Below, in pieces: positions 40,600-49,285 of a DNA stretch of 64,000 bases (within the stretch, counting starts at the first letter, position 1; each line of letters starts with the position of its first letter). A program made the position numbers and the translations under genes. A model generated the notes under the pieces. The model was given only the letters and a program-made list of their open reading frames with translations, did not search any database and was not told the DNA's origin. The stretch is from Natronorubrum bangense (GTDB lineage Archaea; Halobacteriota; Halobacteria; Halobacteriales; Natrialbaceae). The DNA lies in assembly GCF_004799645.1 (NCBI RefSeq), contig NZ_CP031305.1, positions 372,001 to 436,000 on the forward strand, in the 5' to 3' direction.

Positions 40600-41274
40600 A
40601 TGGCTCACCATGCACACCGACGGGAGACGGCACCGATGACGCCGAAAAACCCACACGAGTGTCGGGCGGACGGTGCAGGTTCCGGTGGCGTCGTCATTGG
40701 CGTGCAAGCGACGGACGGAGTCCTCCTCGCAGCCGACACACGGACGAGTCGTGATGCGATTGTAGAAAGCGATGAGGCAGCAAAACTCTGGTCGGTGCAT
40801 CCGTCGGCTGCGGTCGGTTCGGCTGCCGAACCCGGTGACGCTGACTCACTGGTCACCAGGCTCCGTCGCGAGGTCGATCGCTACGAGTACCATCACAGTC
40901 GCCGGATACGTATTCCAACGCTGGCGACAGTTGCCGGTCGCGAGTGCCGAGCACACCCCGAGCGAGACGCGACGTTTGTCCTCGGCGGCGTCGACGAAGC
41001 CGGCTCGCACGTCTTCAGAATCGGCGTAGACGACGGTGTGATCGAGTCCGACTACGCTGCCGACGGGAGCGGCCGCCAGAGTGCTTCTGTCATCCTCGAT
41101 CGTGACTACACGGATTCCCTCTCGCTCGAGGATGCACGCGACCTCGTTGCCAGTGCGATCGAGAGCGCCGTCGAACGTGATCCGCGGACCGGTCCCGCTG
41201 TCGATATTGCGGCGATCCGCGAGACAGGGGTCACTGTTCGCCGATATGAGTCGCCCGACGCCGTTCGCTCCTGA
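40600..41274 (+). CDS. Proteasome beta-fold protein lacking catalytic Thr1
   Basis: A protein of about 224 residues with an Ntn-hydrolase/proteasome fold. Aligning on DGVLLAAD and AAKLW places Asp46 and Lys62 at the beta-subunit positions Asp17 and Lys33; counting back, the residue at position 1 is Gly30 (GSGGVVIGV), with no Thr, Ser or Cys in reach. So it is not expected to be an active protease. It could be a structural or regulatory homologue. Alternative starts at 40537 and 40636 keep the same frame. It follows the E1-like gene by about 95 bp and ends VTVRRYESPDAVRS. Confidence 0.72.
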   Translation: MAHHAHRRETAPMTPKNPHECRADGAGSGGVVIGVQATDGVLLAADTRTSRDAIVESDEAAKLWSVHPSAAVGSAAEPGDADSLVTRLRREVDRYEYHHSRRIRIPTLATVAGRECRAHPERDATFVLGGVDEAGSHVFRIGVDDGVIESDYAADGSGRQSASVILDRDYTDSLSLEDARDLVASAIESAVERDPRTGPAVDIAAIRETGVTVRRYESPDAVRS

Positions 41275-41356
41275 GATCGAGCTGTCGTCTCGCCTCGTGG
41301 TCTCGAGGGACCGAGCCACCAGCGTGGGTGTTCGACACCTGCCGGGGCCGACTCTC

Positions 41357-41465
41357 ATACTGTCGGACAGCAGTCAGTGACACGTCGGTCGCGAATTCGC
41401 GGCCGTTACCTCGAGGACGACCGCAGTAGCGCGATCGAGCGTTGAATAGTGCTGTCCGGCAGTAT
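41357..41465. repeat. MITE-like element, copy 1 (109 bp)
   Basis: Bounded by ATACTGTCGGACAGCA on the left and, reversed, ATACTGCCGGACAGCAC on the right (15 of 16 bp inverted repeat). A second copy of 110 bp lies at 50176. The element's last base forms part of the stop codon of the minus-strand USP ending at 41465. No coding capacity. The size and terminal repeats suggest a non-autonomous transposable element; no target duplication is obvious. Confidence 0.65.
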
Positions 41466-41917
41466 CAGTCAGCAGGCATTCGAACAGTCAACACGGGGAT
41501 CTCGGCCGTCCGGACGACGCGTTCGGTCGTGCTTCCGAGGAGGTATCGGGGGAGTCCGTGTCGGCCGTGGGTCCCCATAACTATCAGGTCGGCATCGATT
41601 TCGTCGGCATACGCCAGAATCGTCTCGTACGGTTCTCCTTCGCGAACGACTGGGAGCACGTCTACGTCGCCGTCCATCCGGCGTGCCTGCGTGTCGACCG
41701 CTTCGACTGCACGTTTTGCGTCGTCCTCGAGCGGTTCGATTGCCGCTTCGAAGTCGGATCGATCCCCGCCGTAACCGACTTCCAGCAGTTCGGCGATGTC
41801 GATCACGGACAGTGCGTGAGCGCTGGCATCGTACTGCTGTGCGATATCGAGCCCGTTGCTGATCGCTCGCTCCGTCCCGCTGCTCCCGTCCGTCGGAATA
41901 AGGATCGTGTCGTACAT
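41465..41917 (-). CDS. Universal stress protein (UspA)
   Basis: A 150-residue USP starting YDTILIPTDGSSGTERAISN and ending VMGTHGRHGLPRYLLGSTTE then VRTAEIPVLTVRMPAD. The nucleotide motif is intact. The body has the acidic stretch GGDRSDFEAAIEPLEDDA. Its stop codon coincides with the edge of a MITE-like repeat, so the original C-terminus may have differed by a few residues. The open frame extends 198 codons upstream of the ATG without USP similarity. The 370 bp between this start and 42289 hold no recognised gene. Confidence 0.9.
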   Translation of the reverse strand: MYDTILIPTDGSSGTERAISNGLDIAQQYDASAHALSVIDIAELLEVGYGGDRSDFEAAIEPLEDDAKRAVEAVDTQARRMDGDVDVLPVVREGEPYETILAYADEIDADLIVMGTHGRHGLPRYLLGSTTERVVRTAEIPVLTVRMPAD

Positions 41918-42288
41918 CGTTCCTCGAAGGTCCGTGCAAACCGACGGGCTCGAGAGACATAACGTATTGCTGGTCGGCCCCAACACCGCGTTCGAACGCG
42001 GCTGGCAACGACTCCTGCGCTCGAGCCCGAACGACTGCGTTGTGGCTGGGATGGGTGTCGCTGGCTGATGTCGAGGCCGAGCGCAAAGCGCCTCGAGCGG
42101 GCCGGACCAGCTCCCGTCTCGCCGACTCAGAACGCGACGAACGAGGCGGGACCGTGTCGTCGTCGTTCCCGCCTCACGACACCGGATACTGACTCGAGTG
42201 TGGCGGACGCCGAACGAGCACGCTGTCTGAGAGCCCGGCGAATAGCTGGAGTATTTAGTACTGGAATCCGATTGTAAGTCACGAACGA

Positions 42289-42348
42289 ATGTCACAACAG
42301 TCGACCGAGAAGACCGCTCTTCACGCGTTCTGGCGGCTCCATCACTGA
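42289..42348 (+). other. Leader mini-ORF (19 codons) before the MgtC-like gene
   Basis: Encodes MSQQSTEKTALHAFWRLHH; its TGA (42346-42348) overlaps the following ATG as TGATG. A TATA-like TATTTAG lies about 37 nt upstream, so the mini-ORF would be read near the 5-prime end of the mRNA. In Salmonella mgtC is controlled by leader peptides; a parallel here is speculative. Confidence 0.35.
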
Positions 42349-43601
42349 TGCTCGACGTAATTTCGGTGCCGGAACTGTTGGCCAAGGTGCTCGTCGCCAT
42401 CGCGACTGGCGGCCTGATCGGACTCGAGCGAGAGCGACAACCGACGCGGAAGTTCGCAGGATTGCGGACGCTGGCGCTTCTGTGTGGCGCTGGTCCGATC
42501 GTGGTCGCCATCGGACAGCAGGAGGGGCATCCGGCCTTCGTCGGCGCCTATCTGGGACTGGCCGGTGCCCTCGCGCTCTTCATCGTGTACGTTCGACTTT
42601 CACTGACTGACGAAGACGTTGGACTCACGACGTCCGTCACCGTGTTTCTCGTCGCGTTGCTCGGGGTACTCGTCGGATATGGGTGGTTCTTCGAGTCGAC
42701 ATCGATTGCGATCGTTCTGGTCTTCCTGCTGGCTGAGAAGGAACGGCTACACCGGTACGTGAAGGGTGTGTCCGATCAGGAGTTGCGGGACTCGTTGAAA
42801 CTCGGGGCAGTCGTCTTTATCTTGTATCCGATCGCCCCAACTGATCCCGTCGATCCGTTCGGCGTCCTGATCCCTCGTGAGGTGTTGTTGTTCGTCATAT
42901 TCGTCCTGCTGATCGAGTTCGTCTCGTACGTCTCGATGCGTCAGCTCGGGGGATCGAAAGGGTTAGCTGTCACTGGCTTGCTCGCGGGTGGTGCGAACTC
43001 GTTCGCGACGGCGGGCGTCCTCGCCAGAATGGCAACCCAGTCACGCGAGGCGGTCGATGCTGCCTCGGCCGCAGTCCTGCTGGCAACCATGTCGATGATC
43101 GTAAGAAACGTTGGCATTGCGACCGTCCTCGCCGTTGGGTTGTTCTGGATGCTCTGGCAGCCAGCCGTGGTGATGGTCGCTCTGTGTGTTGGGATCGCTG
43201 CCATCCTGTGGGTCCACGGTGAAACACCCGACCGCTTCGACTTCGCGCTCGAGTCGCCGCTCTCGCTGACAGCCGCTGCCAAGTTCGCCGTCGCATACGC
43301 GGCCATCCTGCTCGTGTCGGTTCTCGCCGAGGCGTTCTTCGGAGAGCTTGGGTTGTACGCGACGGCGTTTGCGGGCGGGCTCGTGTCGTCGGCCGCCGTG
43401 TCGGTGACCGCGGCGACGGTTTTCAATCAAGGCGGAATCGGTGCAGAACAGGCAGCCGGAATGGTCGTGCTTGGCATTCTCGCGAGCCTGACGACGAAGA
43501 TCATCCTGCTCGAGGTCATCAGCGGGCGGCTGCGATTGAAGGCAGCGGTGCCGATGGTGCTGGTCGGTGCCACCGGGGTCGTTACGTTCGTGGTTACGTG
43601 A
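42348..43601 (+). CDS. MgtC/SapB-DUF4010 family membrane protein
   Basis: A 417-residue membrane protein. Residues about 1-140 are an MgtC/SapB domain with the family motif GGLIGLERERQPTRKFAGLRT near residue 20; residues about 175-400 form DUF4010 with several helices and GGANSFATAGVLARMA. This architecture is widespread in bacteria and archaea. MgtC proteins help survival at low Mg2+ and act on the F-type ATP synthase in Salmonella; the DUF4010 function is unknown. About 11 hydrophobic helices are seen. It lies between USP genes and fits an ion-stress role. Confidence 0.87.
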   Translation: MLDVISVPELLAKVLVAIATGGLIGLERERQPTRKFAGLRTLALLCGAGPIVVAIGQQEGHPAFVGAYLGLAGALALFIVYVRLSLTDEDVGLTTSVTVFLVALLGVLVGYGWFFESTSIAIVLVFLLAEKERLHRYVKGVSDQELRDSLKLGAVVFILYPIAPTDPVDPFGVLIPREVLLFVIFVLLIEFVSYVSMRQLGGSKGLAVTGLLAGGANSFATAGVLARMATQSREAVDAASAAVLLATMSMIVRNVGIATVLAVGLFWMLWQPAVVMVALCVGIAAILWVHGETPDRFDFALESPLSLTAAAKFAVAYAAILLVSVLAEAFFGELGLYATAFAGGLVSSAAVSVTAATVFNQGGIGAEQAAGMVVLGILASLTTKIILLEVISGRLRLKAAVPMVLVGATGVVTFVVT

Positions 43602-43708
43602 CCGGACCGCCGTCAAGCGGGAGCAGCGTCCAAACGTATTATCATGGAAGAAATTGTATATTTCTTGACAATCGAAAGGACGATTGACCTCGTCAACGTA
43701 CCGATAGT

Positions 43709-44023
43709 ATGGTCGAAATGGAGTGGCCACAGCTTAGCGGGACGGAACTACAGTACAGCGACCATTCGTGGGAACTCACTGGCACGGTCGACGTCGGCCC
43801 AACCGGTGACGTTCTGGGCGCCGAAGCGAAACAAGTAGACGATGTCCGCCAGCGGAACGCAACGCTCCGATTCGGGCTCCAAGACGGCGCTCCCTCGTTA
43901 AATCCTGGCGAGATGGGGTCCCACTTCGACAGAATCGAACAAGCGGGTGCCACGAAGCATCTCGTCGTCAAGACAGACACGCGAACCTATCGGTACAGAC
44001 TCCACGGACTCGAGTACAGGTGA
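43709..44023 (+). CDS. Conserved-looking hypothetical protein
   Basis: A 104-residue hydrophilic protein starting MVEMEWPQLSGTELQYSDHS with WELTGTVDVGPTGDVLGAEA and a C-terminal HLVVKTDTRTYRYRLHGLEY. No transmembrane or signal segment, no cysteine. Codon use and acidity resemble real haloarchaeal genes, and TATA-like sequence is seen near 43660. I do not recognise the family. It lies between the MgtC-like gene and a convergent DUF2267 gene. Confidence 0.6.
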   Translation: MVEMEWPQLSGTELQYSDHSWELTGTVDVGPTGDVLGAEAKQVDDVRQRNATLRFGLQDGAPSLNPGEMGSHFDRIEQAGATKHLVVKTDTRTYRYRLHGLEYR

Positions 44024-44065
44024 CTGCTGTACGACCGACAGGCTGAACGGGCCACGTGTCTCGAG

Positions 44066-44542
44066 TCAGTCCGAGTCCGTCGCGTCAGGTTGTGGCCCGC
44101 CGCCGGTCTGTGCCTCTTCGGCCTCACCCCAGCCGCCGGCGTCGACGACTTCGAAGAGTTTGCGCCAGTTTTCGTCGGCTTCGCTTTCTGGAAGCTGGTC
44201 ACGGAGTTGCTGAAAATCCGACGGCGGCACCAGTGTCTCGACCAGATCGATGATAACTCGTGCGTGGTAGGCCGCCTCCGGCGGATCGATCCCTTCGCCC
44301 TCGATTTCGGTGACGCGTGCGAGAAATTCTTGCCAGCCGAACCGTTGGCCGTGGTCGTGGACGGCACCGGTCATGTACCACTTGATCTCTATCGGGAGTG
44401 AAGCGGCGAGATCGTCGGCTGCGCCTTCCGGAATCCGCTGGCCCAGCGTCATGAGTGTCGCACGGATTGCCCGCACTGTTCGACCGGTGTCCGGCAACTC
44501 GAGGCGGTGCTGGACTTCGCCGGTAAACTCGTCGTAATTCAT
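44066..44542 (-). CDS. DUF2267 family protein
   Basis: A 158-residue DUF2267 protein starting MNYDEFTGEVQHRLELPDTG. Matching helices follow (TLMTLGQRIPEGAADDLAAS, FLARVTEIEGEGIDPPEAAY). It is a paralogue of the 129-residue protein at 20114 and differs by an acidic/Gly-rich C-terminal tail (GWGEAEEAQTGGGPQPDATD). The function is unknown. The start is taken at the same MNY as in the paralogue; the upstream open codons lack similarity. Confidence 0.85.
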   Translation of the reverse strand: MNYDEFTGEVQHRLELPDTGRTVRAIRATLMTLGQRIPEGAADDLAASLPIEIKWYMTGAVHDHGQRFGWQEFLARVTEIEGEGIDPPEAAYHARVIIDLVETLVPPSDFQQLRDQLPESEADENWRKLFEVVDAGGWGEAEEAQTGGGPQPDATDSD

Positions 44543-44662
44543 GCCACTAGCGTCGTGGTCAACCAGCGATATCAAGCTACATGGGACACCCCAGTCCAGA
44601 AGAACGAAATTCAGTTTCGTTCCTGATTCAGCAGCCAGACACGGCAAAAGCGCAACGAGGAT

Positions 44663-44812
44663 TCAGCAACTGTTCTCGACGGTCTCCAGCGCGTTGTAGA
44701 CCTCACGGCAACCGACACAGCAGAAGGCGTCTCCATCGTCGACGATGGCACTCCCCTCGACAGGGAGTTCACAGAGTGTGCATCCGTTTTCGTCCGTGTC
44801 GTGGTCAGTCAT
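44663..44812 (-). CDS. Small cysteine-rich metal-binding protein
   Basis: A 49-residue protein, MTDHDTDENGCTLCELPVEG with FCCVGCREVYNALETVENSC after it. CxxC, CCxxC and a terminal Cys make six cysteines, resembling the N-terminal putative metal-binding domain of some copper/cation P-type ATPases (Cys-x-x-Cys-(20)-Cys-Cys-x-Gly-Cys). It is short enough to be missed by usual gene calling. It sits just downstream of a copper amine oxidase gene on the same strand, 114 bp away, so a role in copper delivery is conceivable but unproven. Confidence 0.7.
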   Translation of the reverse strand: MTDHDTDENGCTLCELPVEGSAIVDDGDAFCCVGCREVYNALETVENSC

Positions 44813-44926
44813 GTGTGCGTTTTCGATGCGCGTCGTGTCCATCTGATCGGTTCATGAGCCGTGGTGGGCCGACCGCCCATGATAAGGGGGCCGCGAACGG
44901 GGCTGTTCGCGCCCGCTGGGTGGCGA

Positions 44927-46963
44927 TCAGTCGTCATTGGATCCCGCGACAGCGTCAGGGTCGTCGTACTTTTCTTCGCGGCGAGCGTGGATATCCTTGA
45001 TCGCGTGCTCTGGCGGGACATCGATTGCGGGGTTTTCCTCGAAGAAATTCACCGGCTCCAGTTTGAAGCTCGCAATGTGAACGGGAAGGATCGGCCAATC
45101 CTCCGGTCGAGTGACGTGATTCACGCCGAGTGTGTACCACAACACGAGGTCTTCGCCATCGAGTGACCGGTCGTTCGCCGTCCACTTCGGGAGCCCGTCG
45201 CCGCCGGGATTCTGGTTCGGATACTCTCCAGCCGGGTACCGCTCGTCGTCCCGATACGGCGTCGCCCACAGATGGTATTTGATATACCCGGTCCGTTCCA
45301 TAATACTCGAGTGGTCCTGGACGGCGGCCTCGACGTTTGAACCGGGGGCGAGCTTGTACGCGACCGGCCGGTCGACGTGGTTCGTCTTCTCTGCGTGTTC
45401 AACCTGCCAATACCTGCCTTTGAGTGGGTCGATAAGCTCTTTTGCCTCCGATTCCGACTCGAGTTGTGTCTTGTCTGCATAGAAAGACGCACCCGTCGGG
45501 TTGAGTCCGTCGACGTCCTCTTGTCCGTCCCATCTGATCTCCGTGTTCGGACCTTTCGGCACTGGCTGATTCTGTCGCCGGTAGAGGACGTTGTCCGAGC
45601 CGTCGACCTCCATATCCAGCCGGAAACTAAAGAAATGCTGGTGGAGCATCCCTTTCACGTTCGGCGCGAGCAACTCGGCGTAGCCAGACGTTACGTCTTC
45701 ATCCGGACCAACCAGTCCGTTACTATCGATTCCGGTAAGCCGGACCTGGGGTTCGACCGAACCATCCTGGTAGAAGTACCAATTGAACTCGTAGTCGTAG
45801 TTGCCGACCGTTGCGACAAAGGAGATGACGAGGCGACGGTTGCGTCGGACCTCGGAGTTCTCGGTCCGCCAGTTCGTATGTTTCCAGAGCGTTCCGTAGT
45901 CCTCTTCGTGGACACAGATGACGTTCGGGAGCACTCGGACCTCGCCGTCGGCATCGTTCATCACCGCGTCGAAATAGTGCATATGCCCGAGGCAGTCACA
46001 GCCCTCCGTCAACGAATTTGCCAGCCGACCGATGTTGTATTCGCCGATGTCGATCGCGTTTTTCCAGTTGTGATTGGGGTCTTTCTCGCCGTAGGGGACG
46101 TTCATCTCGGCCGCGGACGCACGGTGAATAATCGGTCTGACGTCGCCGTCGTCCTCATAGCCGATGTTGTAGAGGACGAGTCCCTCCCGCTGGTTCCATC
46201 CGACGCGAATGTGCCAGTTTTGCCACTCGATCTTTCGGCCGTCGATCTCCCAGCTTGGACCCTCCGGCTGATCGACGTTGTACGGTTTCAGATCGTCTCG
46301 AAGGTCGCGGTCTTCCTCGCGGTATTTCGCATCCTCGAGGTCTGTAAGTACATTGTCCACTTTCGTGCCTCTGTCGATGAGTTCGACAACGACCATTTCG
46401 TCGAGGTCGACGAACGCATGGATACCGTCCAACGGTCGAGCGTAGCCGTTGTCCGTTTCGCTCGTTCGGATCCACGACATCGCGTGAGCGAGCCGGCGAT
46501 CTGGGTCGATCCCCTCGGGGACGAGATGGTGGCCGACGGACCATGGATCGACGATCGCCAGATCGAAGTTCTCGACGCCACGCTTTGCGGCGGCTGCTTG
46601 CCACTCGTCGTTGTTTTTGACGACCCGCTCGCATTCGTCGAACTCAGCGAGGGTAATCGATGGCTGGACGTTCGGCTTTTCTTCCCAGGAGGTCAGCTCC
46701 GCGTCGTCTAGCGAGACGACCGCCTCGTAGGTCGTCTTTTCCTCGCTATCTCGCAGTATAACAAACGCTTCGCGCGCGACGTCTGTGCCGTTCTGTTCGT
46801 ATGCTTTGACCGCTGCTTTCTGTGGCTGTTTGCGTTCGATCTGTACGTACCGGATCCCCTCGCCGAGTTCACGTTCAGCATCGAGGACATCTCGCGCGTG
46901 CTCGATCTCGTCTGCGGTCAGCGGATCGTACGGATGATGTTTTTCTTTGGTTTCTGTTGCCAT
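44927..46963 (-). CDS. Copper amine oxidase (primary-amine oxidase)
   Basis: A 678-residue copper/topaquinone enzyme oxidising primary amines to aldehyde, NH3 and H2O2. The quinone-forming tyrosine is Tyr389 in TVGNYDYEFNW (NY-D/E motif). Copper ligands are His441 and His443 (LHQHFFSFRLD) and a later His, probably the one in LPVHIASFKLEPVNFF. The catalytic-base Asp is in HYFDAVMNDADG. No signal peptide is visible (start ATETKEKHHPYDPLTADEIE), so it is cytoplasmic as in other haloarchaeal homologues, matching Arthrobacter histamine/phenethylamine oxidases in length. It is strongly acidic at the ends. Confidence 0.92.
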   Translation of the reverse strand: MATETKEKHHPYDPLTADEIEHARDVLDAERELGEGIRYVQIERKQPQKAAVKAYEQNGTDVAREAFVILRDSEEKTTYEAVVSLDDAELTSWEEKPNVQPSITLAEFDECERVVKNNDEWQAAAAKRGVENFDLAIVDPWSVGHHLVPEGIDPDRRLAHAMSWIRTSETDNGYARPLDGIHAFVDLDEMVVVELIDRGTKVDNVLTDLEDAKYREEDRDLRDDLKPYNVDQPEGPSWEIDGRKIEWQNWHIRVGWNQREGLVLYNIGYEDDGDVRPIIHRASAAEMNVPYGEKDPNHNWKNAIDIGEYNIGRLANSLTEGCDCLGHMHYFDAVMNDADGEVRVLPNVICVHEEDYGTLWKHTNWRTENSEVRRNRRLVISFVATVGNYDYEFNWYFYQDGSVEPQVRLTGIDSNGLVGPDEDVTSGYAELLAPNVKGMLHQHFFSFRLDMEVDGSDNVLYRRQNQPVPKGPNTEIRWDGQEDVDGLNPTGASFYADKTQLESESEAKELIDPLKGRYWQVEHAEKTNHVDRPVAYKLAPGSNVEAAVQDHSSIMERTGYIKYHLWATPYRDDERYPAGEYPNQNPGGDGLPKWTANDRSLDGEDLVLWYTLGVNHVTRPEDWPILPVHIASFKLEPVNFFEENPAIDVPPEHAIKDIHARREEKYDDPDAVAGSNDD

Positions 46964-47067
46964 GGTCTATGCTGACGTATCTCAATCAAGTACATATAGA
47001 TACGGGGCTGTCTCAGAACCTCGAGCCAGACCCCGAATCGGCGTCGCTTTGCCCCCTCGAGCAGTCG

Positions 47068-47153
47068 CTATCGTAACAACTGAAACTGTTTGTACACCGA
47101 CCGCACAGTTGTCGTGCGATCGGGTACGCACTGATTTTCAGTGGCTACTATAG
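47068..47153 (+). repeat. Upstream inverted-repeat element, copy a (86 bp)
   Basis: Starts CTATCGTAACAACTGAAA and ends TTTCAGTGGCTACTATAG; the ends are an imperfect 18-bp inverted repeat (15 matches). The core contains CCGCAC, a 7-nt loop, and GTGCGAT as an inner stem. It ends 103 bp before the phosphoribosyltransferase ATG. The copy at 62868 has the same length (86 bp). Confidence 0.65.
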
Positions 47154-47256
47154 AACCCAGCGAGTGTACCAGTACAGCAATCAGTACTCGAGTATATCAG
47201 TTCTCGCGAGGAGTGCCCGACTGTTATATATTACCGCTTCGCTTCATGATGTGACG

Positions 47257-47895
47257 ATGGCAGGATCTCGACGATTCACAGACCGAACGGACGCCGGAGA
47301 GCGGCTTGCAACCGCGCTTCGTGAGCAGGGCATCGACGCCGATATTGCGCTTGCGATCCCCCGTGGCGGGCTCCCGCTCGGGCGAGCGGTCGCTGACGAA
47401 CTGGACATCCCGCTCGACATCGTCGTTGCAAAGAAGATCGGTGCTCCGGGAAACCCGGAGTACGCCATCGGAGCCGTCGCAAGCGACGGCAGTGTCTGGC
47501 GGAACGAGGAGGCGTTCCGCGGGACCAGCACCGATGAGGGGTATTTCCAGCAACGCCGCGATGAAGAGGCCAAAAACGCCCGGCAGAAAGCCGAACGATA
47601 TCGAGGCGATCGCGACGCGCCGGCGTTAGCTGGGAAGACGGTGGTCGTCGTCGACGACGGCGTCGCGACGGGGTCGACCGCCAGAGCGTGTCTGAAGACG
47701 CTCAACGAAACAGCCGCCGAACGGATCGTTCTGGCCGTGCCTGTGGGCCCACCCGACACGATCGACAGCCTCGAGTCGGAGACGGACACGGTCGTCTGTC
47801 TCGAGACACCAAGAGGGTTCAGGGGTGTCGGACAGTTCTACGAGAACTTCGGGCAGGTGTCCGACGAGGAAGCAATGACGTATCTAGAGCAGTGA
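47257..47895 (+). CDS. Phosphoribosyltransferase
   Basis: A 212-residue type I phosphoribosyltransferase. The PRPP-binding loop is VVVVDDGVATGSTARACL (about 130-147); LAIPRGGLPLGRAVADEL near the N-terminus and PVGPPDTIDSLESETD near the end are typical of the stand-alone PRTases that in mycobacteria are fused to a dienelactone-hydrolase domain (Rv0571c). A matching hydrolase is at 55597. The base substrate is unknown. The ATG is 27-36 nt below a TATA box GTTATATATTACC, and an inverted-repeat element lies 103 bp upstream. Confidence 0.88.
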   Translation: MAGSRRFTDRTDAGERLATALREQGIDADIALAIPRGGLPLGRAVADELDIPLDIVVAKKIGAPGNPEYAIGAVASDGSVWRNEEAFRGTSTDEGYFQQRRDEEAKNARQKAERYRGDRDAPALAGKTVVVVDDGVATGSTARACLKTLNETAAERIVLAVPVGPPDTIDSLESETDTVVCLETPRGFRGVGQFYENFGQVSDEEAMTYLEQ

Positions 47896-48022
47896 ACAGT
47901 AACCTAGACAGTCCGGATCCCGGGTCTACCCTCGAGTACTTGTGGGAGACTGACGAAGGCAGTGACAACCCGGTTGGAGCAGGACAGCAACTCGAGCACC
48001 CACGCGGAAACAGACAGAACAC

Positions 48023-49240
48023 ATGGATATCGCTGATATCGTTTCGGAGGAGTACGTTGAATTCACCCCAGAGACACCCGTTTCGAAGCTTGTCGGCACG
48101 TTCGAAGATTCAAGCGTCAACGGCGTCGTCGTACAGGGAGACGAGTTCGAAGGCATCGTCACGCGGCGACAGCTCGCCACCTCACATCGCCAACCCAATC
48201 AAAAGATCGGCTCGTTGGTCTGGCATGTTCCTCGACTAACGCCCGACGAAGACGTTCGAAAGGTGGCACAGCTGATGATCGACAGCGACTCACAGCTCCT
48301 TCCCGTCTTCGAGGGGGAGACACTGCTCGGTGTCGTCACCGCCGACGCGATCCTCGAGAAGGTCGAATCGTTTCTGGATGCAGCGACCGTCGCAGAGGCT
48401 TCGTCGAACGATCTCGTTGCACTCGATCCGGAATCGACACTCGGGGATGCGCTCAACATCTTCCGGGAGAACCGGATCACGCATCTCCCAGTCGTCGAGA
48501 ACGGAACGACAGCCGGCGTGCTGAGCCTCTACGACATAACTGATCTGACGATTCGCGCCGAAGTCCAGAGTCAGGGCGGCGATGCAGGCGGGACCGACCC
48601 GTTCGGAGGTGAGATCTCCACCAGCACTGCTCGCGCGCGCCGGGGTGGGTTCGGCGCTCGAGAGGGCGAATCTGCGCGGATGCTGGATCTCCCGATCAGG
48701 GACGTCATGACCTCGCCAGTGCGGACGGTCCATCCGGACGAGACGCTCGAGACAGCCGTCAAGGAGATGTTCGAGACCGATGGCTCGTCGCTGATCGTCA
48801 CGACGGACGGCACTCCCTACGGGATCGTCACGAAGACGGATATCCTCGACTCGCTGACGTGGGAAGCTGGCGGGAACCGGAGCGTGCAGGTGTATGGCGT
48901 CGATCTGATCGACGACACGAGCTACGACGATATCGTGGCGATGGTTGAGTCGTTCGACGACAAAGACCACGGCATGAACGTCTTGGATGCGAAAGTTCAC
49001 CTCCACGAGCACGACGAGACACGCCGCGGAATGTCGCTCTTGCTCGCCCGCATCCGCTTACACACCGACCGCGGGCTGTACATCGCCTCTGGAGAGGGGT
49101 ACGGCGCGAGTCACGCGCTCAACGAGGCCCAAGACGTGCTGGAACGGCAGATCCGCGACGCGAAGACGTACGGACAGAGCAAAAAGCCCCCAAGCGAGGA
49201 GTTCTGGGAGAAACGCTTTGGTTGGTTACTCGAGGAGTGA
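48023..49240 (+). CDS. Four-CBS protein with HPF-like ribosome-hibernation tail
   Basis: A 405-residue cytoplasmic protein. Four CBS domains can be read (about 1-55, 60-115, 122-178 and 225-280, e.g. VAQLMIDSDSQLLPVFEGET and RDVMTSPVRTVHPDETLET). Residues about 290-390 (VQVYGVDLIDDTSYDDIVAM, VHLHEHDE, RIRLHTDRGLYIASGEGYGA, EAQDVLERQIRD) follow the sigma-54 modulation/HPF pattern, including the classical LERQ. CBS domains sense AMP/ATP and HPF proteins silence ribosomes, so the fusion may link energy charge to ribosome hibernation; the tail assignment is by pattern only. The region 180-215 is a Gly-rich linker. Confidence 0.82.
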   Translation: MDIADIVSEEYVEFTPETPVSKLVGTFEDSSVNGVVVQGDEFEGIVTRRQLATSHRQPNQKIGSLVWHVPRLTPDEDVRKVAQLMIDSDSQLLPVFEGETLLGVVTADAILEKVESFLDAATVAEASSNDLVALDPESTLGDALNIFRENRITHLPVVENGTTAGVLSLYDITDLTIRAEVQSQGGDAGGTDPFGGEISTSTARARRGGFGAREGESARMLDLPIRDVMTSPVRTVHPDETLETAVKEMFETDGSSLIVTTDGTPYGIVTKTDILDSLTWEAGGNRSVQVYGVDLIDDTSYDDIVAMVESFDDKDHGMNVLDAKVHLHEHDETRRGMSLLLARIRLHTDRGLYIASGEGYGASHALNEAQDVLERQIRDAKTYGQSKKPPSEEFWEKRFGWLLEE

Positions 49241-49285
49241 CCGTCGGCACTGTCCCAGTCCGTGAACAGCCAGGGCGTGGCGAGG

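Noticed and set aside
45377..46711. 444-codon plus-strand frame antisense to the amine oxidase
   Set aside because: The minus-strand frame has the full set of copper amine oxidase motifs; the antisense frame has none of any family.
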